Below, one piece after another: positions 5,602-8,421 of a stretch of DNA of 8,421 nt; position 1 is the stretch's first letter, and each line of letters starts with the position of its first letter. Source of the DNA: HGM04593 sp045613945 (GTDB lineage: Bacteria; Bacteroidota; Bacteroidia; Bacteroidales; Bacteroidaceae). The translations under genes and the position numbers were made by a program. The notes beneath the pieces are model-generated. The model did no database searches, was not told where the DNA came from, and worked only from the letters and a program-made list of their open reading frames with translations. The stretch lies in NCBI GenBank assembly GCA_045613945.1, contig JAZLBZ010000041.1:1-8421 (forward strand), read 5' to 3'.

Positions 5602-5620
5602 CCATGTTATACAATTTCAA

Positions 5621-8421
5621 TTACTTGAACTCGTCCCAGCTCTTGACCGGCATTGAGTTTACGTCAATCTTGCAGAATGAGCGGATGAACGCGCTTGCAA
5701 GGCGGGCGTTGGTAATGAGTGGAATGTTGTGGTCGATAGCCGCACGACGTATTCTGTAACCGTTTGTAAGCTCGCGCTTTGTGTGGTTCTTTGGAATGTT
5801 GATGATGAGGTCGAAACGGTGGTCGGCAATCATCTGCATTACGTTGTTCTCGGCTGTAGGATCCTCATCGGGCCACATTACAGGTGTTGTTGCTATGCCA
5901 TGCTCGTTGAGGAACTTGGCTGTACCTGAAGTAGCGAAGATGTTGTAACCCTTCTGTGCAAGGAGCGCTGCAGGCTCAAGCAAGTCAACCTTTGACTTGG
6001 CAGCACCTGAAGATACCATTACGTTCTTCTCGGGCACACTGTAACCTACTGCAATCATTGCGTTGAGAAGCGCCTCCTCAAAGTCATCGCCAATGCAACC
6101 TACCTCACCGGTTGATGACATATCCACGCCCAATACAGGGTCGGCCTGGTGCAGACGGCTGAATGAGAACTGTGATGCCTTGACACCGATGTGGTCGATG
6201 TCGAACGCCGATTTGTCGGGCTTGCTGTATGGTGCACCGAGCATGATGCGTGTAGCTGTCTCGATGAAGTTGCGGCGCAATACCTTTGAAACGAATGGGA
6301 ACGAGCGTGATGCACGCAAGTTACACTCGATTACCTTAACCTCGTTGTTCTTTGCAAGGAACTGGATGTTGAAAGGTCCTGAGATGTTAAGTTCTTTTGC
6401 AATGCGACGGCAGATTTTCTTGATGCGGCGTGCTGTCTCGAAGTATATCTTCTGTGCAGGGAACACAAGTGTTGCGTCACCTGAGTGTACACCGGCAAAC
6501 TCAACGTGTTCTGATATTGCATATTCCACTACCTCACCGTTCTGTGCAACAGCGTCAAACTCTATCTCCTTAGTGTCGGTCATGAACTGTGATACTACAA
6601 CAGGGAACTCCTTAGATACATCAGCAGCCATCTTCAAGAATTCGTGCAACTCCTCCTCGTTGTAGCATACGTTCATCGCAGCACCTGAGAGCACGTATGA
6701 AGGACGCACAAGTACAGGATAGCCGACTTTGTCAACGAATTCTTTCATATCCTCAAGGCTTGTAAGCTCCTTCCATGCAGGCTGGTCGATGCCAAGCTGG
6801 TCGAGCATAGCCGAGAACTTGTGACGGTTCTCTGCGCGGTCGATTGAAAGAGGAGATGTTCCCAGGATGGGCACTGCCTGACGATGCAGTTTCATCGCAA
6901 GGTTGTTAGGTATCTGTCCACCCACTGAAACAATCACACCACCCGGCTGCTCAAGGTCGATAACGTCGAGTACGCGCTCCAATGACAACTCATCGAAGTA
7001 GAGACGGTCGCACATATCGTAGTCGGTTGATACTGTCTCTGGGTTATAGTTGATCATTATTGACTTGTAACCGAGCTTACGCGCTGTCTGGACAGCATTT
7101 ACAGAACACCAGTCGAACTCAACCGATGAACCAATGCGGTAAGCACCTGAACCAAGTACAACAACCGATTTATCAGTCTTATAGTAGTTTACATCGTAAC
7201 CCTTTACACCGTATGTCATGTAAAGATAGTTTGTAAGCTCAGGATGCTCCGATGCAACAGTATTGATTCTCTTTACAGCAGGAAGGATTCCGAGTTCCTT
7301 ACGGCGTGCACGCACTGCAAGGTTACCTATCTCCATGTTCTTCTCGCTCTTGAGAACGAAGCGTGAAATCTGGAAGTCAGAGAAACCGAGTTCCTTAGCC
7401 TTACGCAATACCTCCTCGGGCAGTTCCTCGAGTGTGTTGTAGCCTTCAAGAACATGCTTATAATCAACAATGTTCTTCAATTTGCCAAGGAACCATGGGT
7501 CAATCTTTGTAAGTTCGCTGATGCGCTCAACAGTATAGCCGGCCTCAAGAGCAGATGCTATTGAGAATACACGCATATCTGTCGGGTTGGCAAGTTCCTC
7601 GTCAAGGTTGTCGAAATGTGTGTGCTCGTTACCTACAAAACCGTGCATACCCTGACCTATCATACGCAATCCCTTCTGGATTACCTCCTCGAAGCTACGT
7701 CCGATAGACATGATTTCACCTACCGACTTCATGCTTGAACCGATCTGACGTGATACGCCTGCGAACTTTGTCAAGTCCCAACGAGGGATCTTACAGATAA
7801 GATAGTCGAGTTCAGGAGCCTTGTATGCGCTGTTAGGTGTACCCATCTCTCCAATCTCGTCAAGTGTGTAACCGAGAGCAATCTTTGCAGCAACGAATGC
7901 GAGAGGATAACCTGTAGCCTTTGATGCAAGAGCTGAAGAACGGCTCAAACGTGCATTTACCTCAATTACGCGATAGTCGTTTGTCTCGGCATTGAAAGCG
8001 TACTGTATGTTACACTCACCTACGATACCGAGGTGACGGATAGCCTTTACAGAAATCTCCTGCATGAACTTAACCTGCTCGGGAGTGAGTGAACATGTAG
8101 GAGCAACAACGATAGACTCACCGGTGTGGATACCGAGCGGGTCAAAGTTCTCCATGCTTGCTACTGTAAAGCAGTGGTCGTTTGCGTCGCGGATAACCTC
8201 AAACTCAATCTCTTTCCAACCTTTCAACGACTCCTCTACAAGAATCTGGTTCGAGAAGGTGAATGCACTTTCTGCAAGTTCCTTGAAGCTCTCCTCGTCA
8301 CGGCAGATACCCCTACCGAGACCACCAAGAGCGTATGCGGAACGTACCATCACAGGGAAACCGATGCGGTGTGCCGCAGCAAGGGCATCTTCCATAGTCT
8401 CGACAGCCTGGCTCACAGGAG
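5621..8421 (-). CDS. carB: Carbamoyl-phosphate synthase large subunit, N-terminus missing
   Basis: Makes carbamoyl phosphate from bicarbonate, two ATP and ammonia delivered by the small subunit (CarA), for pyrimidine and arginine synthesis. About 932 residues are visible and the frame stays open at the right edge, so roughly 140 residues of the usual 1,070 are outside. The GTG at 8416 aligns with an internal position and is not a start; numbering below counts it as residue 1. The first ATP-grasp domain runs to about 260, with E152 and N154 in IEVNARLSRSSALASKATG. A helical oligomerisation domain spans about 260-410. The second half starts at VVVLGSGAYRIGSSVEFDW (418-436), with NPETVSTDYD (458-467), SVGGQIPNNLA (497-507) and E697/N699 in IECNLRASRSFPFVSK. 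The C-terminal MGS-like allosteric domain is about 795-931. The sequence resembles animal CPS1/CAD more than E. coli CarB as I recall them. A terminator follows. Confidence 0.96.
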   Translation of the reverse strand, partial: PVSQAVETMEDALAAAHRIGFPVMVRSAYALGGLGRGICRDEESFKELAESAFTFSNQILVEESLKGWKEIEFEVIRDANDHCFTVASMENFDPLGIHTGESIVVAPTCSLTPEQVKFMQEISVKAIRHLGIVGECNIQYAFNAETNDYRVIEVNARLSRSSALASKATGYPLAFVAAKIALGYTLDEIGEMGTPNSAYKAPELDYLICKIPRWDLTKFAGVSRQIGSSMKSVGEIMSIGRSFEEVIQKGLRMIGQGMHGFVGNEHTHFDNLDEELANPTDMRVFSIASALEAGYTVERISELTKIDPWFLGKLKNIVDYKHVLEGYNTLEELPEEVLRKAKELGFSDFQISRFVLKSEKNMEIGNLAVRARRKELGILPAVKRINTVASEHPELTNYLYMTYGVKGYDVNYYKTDKSVVVLGSGAYRIGSSVEFDWCSVNAVQTARKLGYKSIMINYNPETVSTDYDMCDRLYFDELSLERVLDVIDLEQPGGVIVSVGGQIPNNLAMKLHRQAVPILGTSPLSIDRAENRHKFSAMLDQLGIDQPAWKELTSLEDMKEFVDKVGYPVLVRPSYVLSGAAMNVCYNEEELHEFLKMAADVSKEFPVVVSQFMTDTKEIEFDAVAQNGEVVEYAISEHVEFAGVHSGDATLVFPAQKIYFETARRIKKICRRIAKELNISGPFNIQFLAKNNEVKVIECNLRASRSFPFVSKVLRRNFIETATRIMLGAPYSKPDKSAFDIDHIGVKASQFSFSRLHQADPVLGVDMSSTGEVGCIGDDFEEALLNAMIAVGYSVPEKNVMVSSGAAKSKVDLLEPAALLAQKGYNIFATSGTAKFLNEHGIATTPVMWPDEDPTAENNVMQMIADHRFDLIINIPKNHTKRELTNGYRIRRAAIDHNIPLITNARLASAFIRSFCKIDVNSMPVKSWDEFK

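Noticed and set aside
5555..5620. N-terminal extension of YjdM reaching back to 5620
   Set aside because: The extra 22 residues would be translated from the carB terminator hairpin and are absent from the family. The ATG at 5554 gives the standard N-terminus just before the CPKC motif.
6063..6665. 200-codon plus-strand open frame antisense to carB
   Set aside because: It is a shadow of the strongly conserved carB frame, with no domain, promoter or plausible composition of its own.
1..8421. Search for a novel defence system, CRISPR array, transposon or phage genes
   Set aside because: No spaced direct-repeat array, transposase, integrase, nuclease/helicase cluster or tRNA-associated att site is visible. 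The recognisable genes are metabolic or orphan lipoproteins.

Overview
The window looks like a chromosomal segment of a gut-type Bacteroidales bacterium (Bacteroides/Prevotella-like). Four things suggest this: a glutamate decarboxylase gene followed directly by a glutaminase gene, Bacteroidetes-style lipoprotein signal peptides, A-rich leaders without strong Shine-Dalgarno sites, and several TAnnTTTG -7 promoter boxes. This is inference from the sequence; no database search was possible.

Region 1 (1-2772) is the acid-resistance region. A gene fragment on the minus strand starts at 68 and leaves the left edge. Divergent from it are gadB (230-1663) and glsA (1783-2772). GlsA makes glutamate and ammonia from glutamine. 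GadB decarboxylates glutamate to GABA and uses up a cytoplasmic proton. The 119-bp gap between the two genes holds a heptamer repeat that overlaps the gadB stop and a 70-bp imperfect inverted repeat resembling a dispersed palindromic element. No glutamate/GABA antiporter gene is recognisable in the window.

Region 2 (2773-4671) has two convergent-side minus-strand genes for predicted lipoproteins: a nitroreductase-fold protein with an unusual cysteine-rich linker, and an AT-rich protein with YD-like beta-strand repeats. Two hairpins separate glsA from the nitroreductase gene. Gene-free stretches here are short and carry promoter and terminator signals.

Region 3 (4672-8421) is a minus-strand run read from right to left. 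It holds the large subunit of carbamoyl-phosphate synthase (carB, missing its N-terminus at the right edge), a terminator hairpin, a PhnA/YjdM zinc-ribbon protein, and an HD-superfamily protein ending in a strong terminator. CarB makes carbamoyl phosphate for pyrimidines and arginine. Its sequence is strikingly like the animal CPS1/CAD enzymes.

I found no defence system, CRISPR array, insertion sequence, tRNA or rRNA. Most of the window is ordinary. The points most worth a second look are the C-terminal tail of GadB, the palindromic element inside the gad-gls operon, the cysteine-rich linker of the nitroreductase, and the CPS1-like allosteric domain of CarB.
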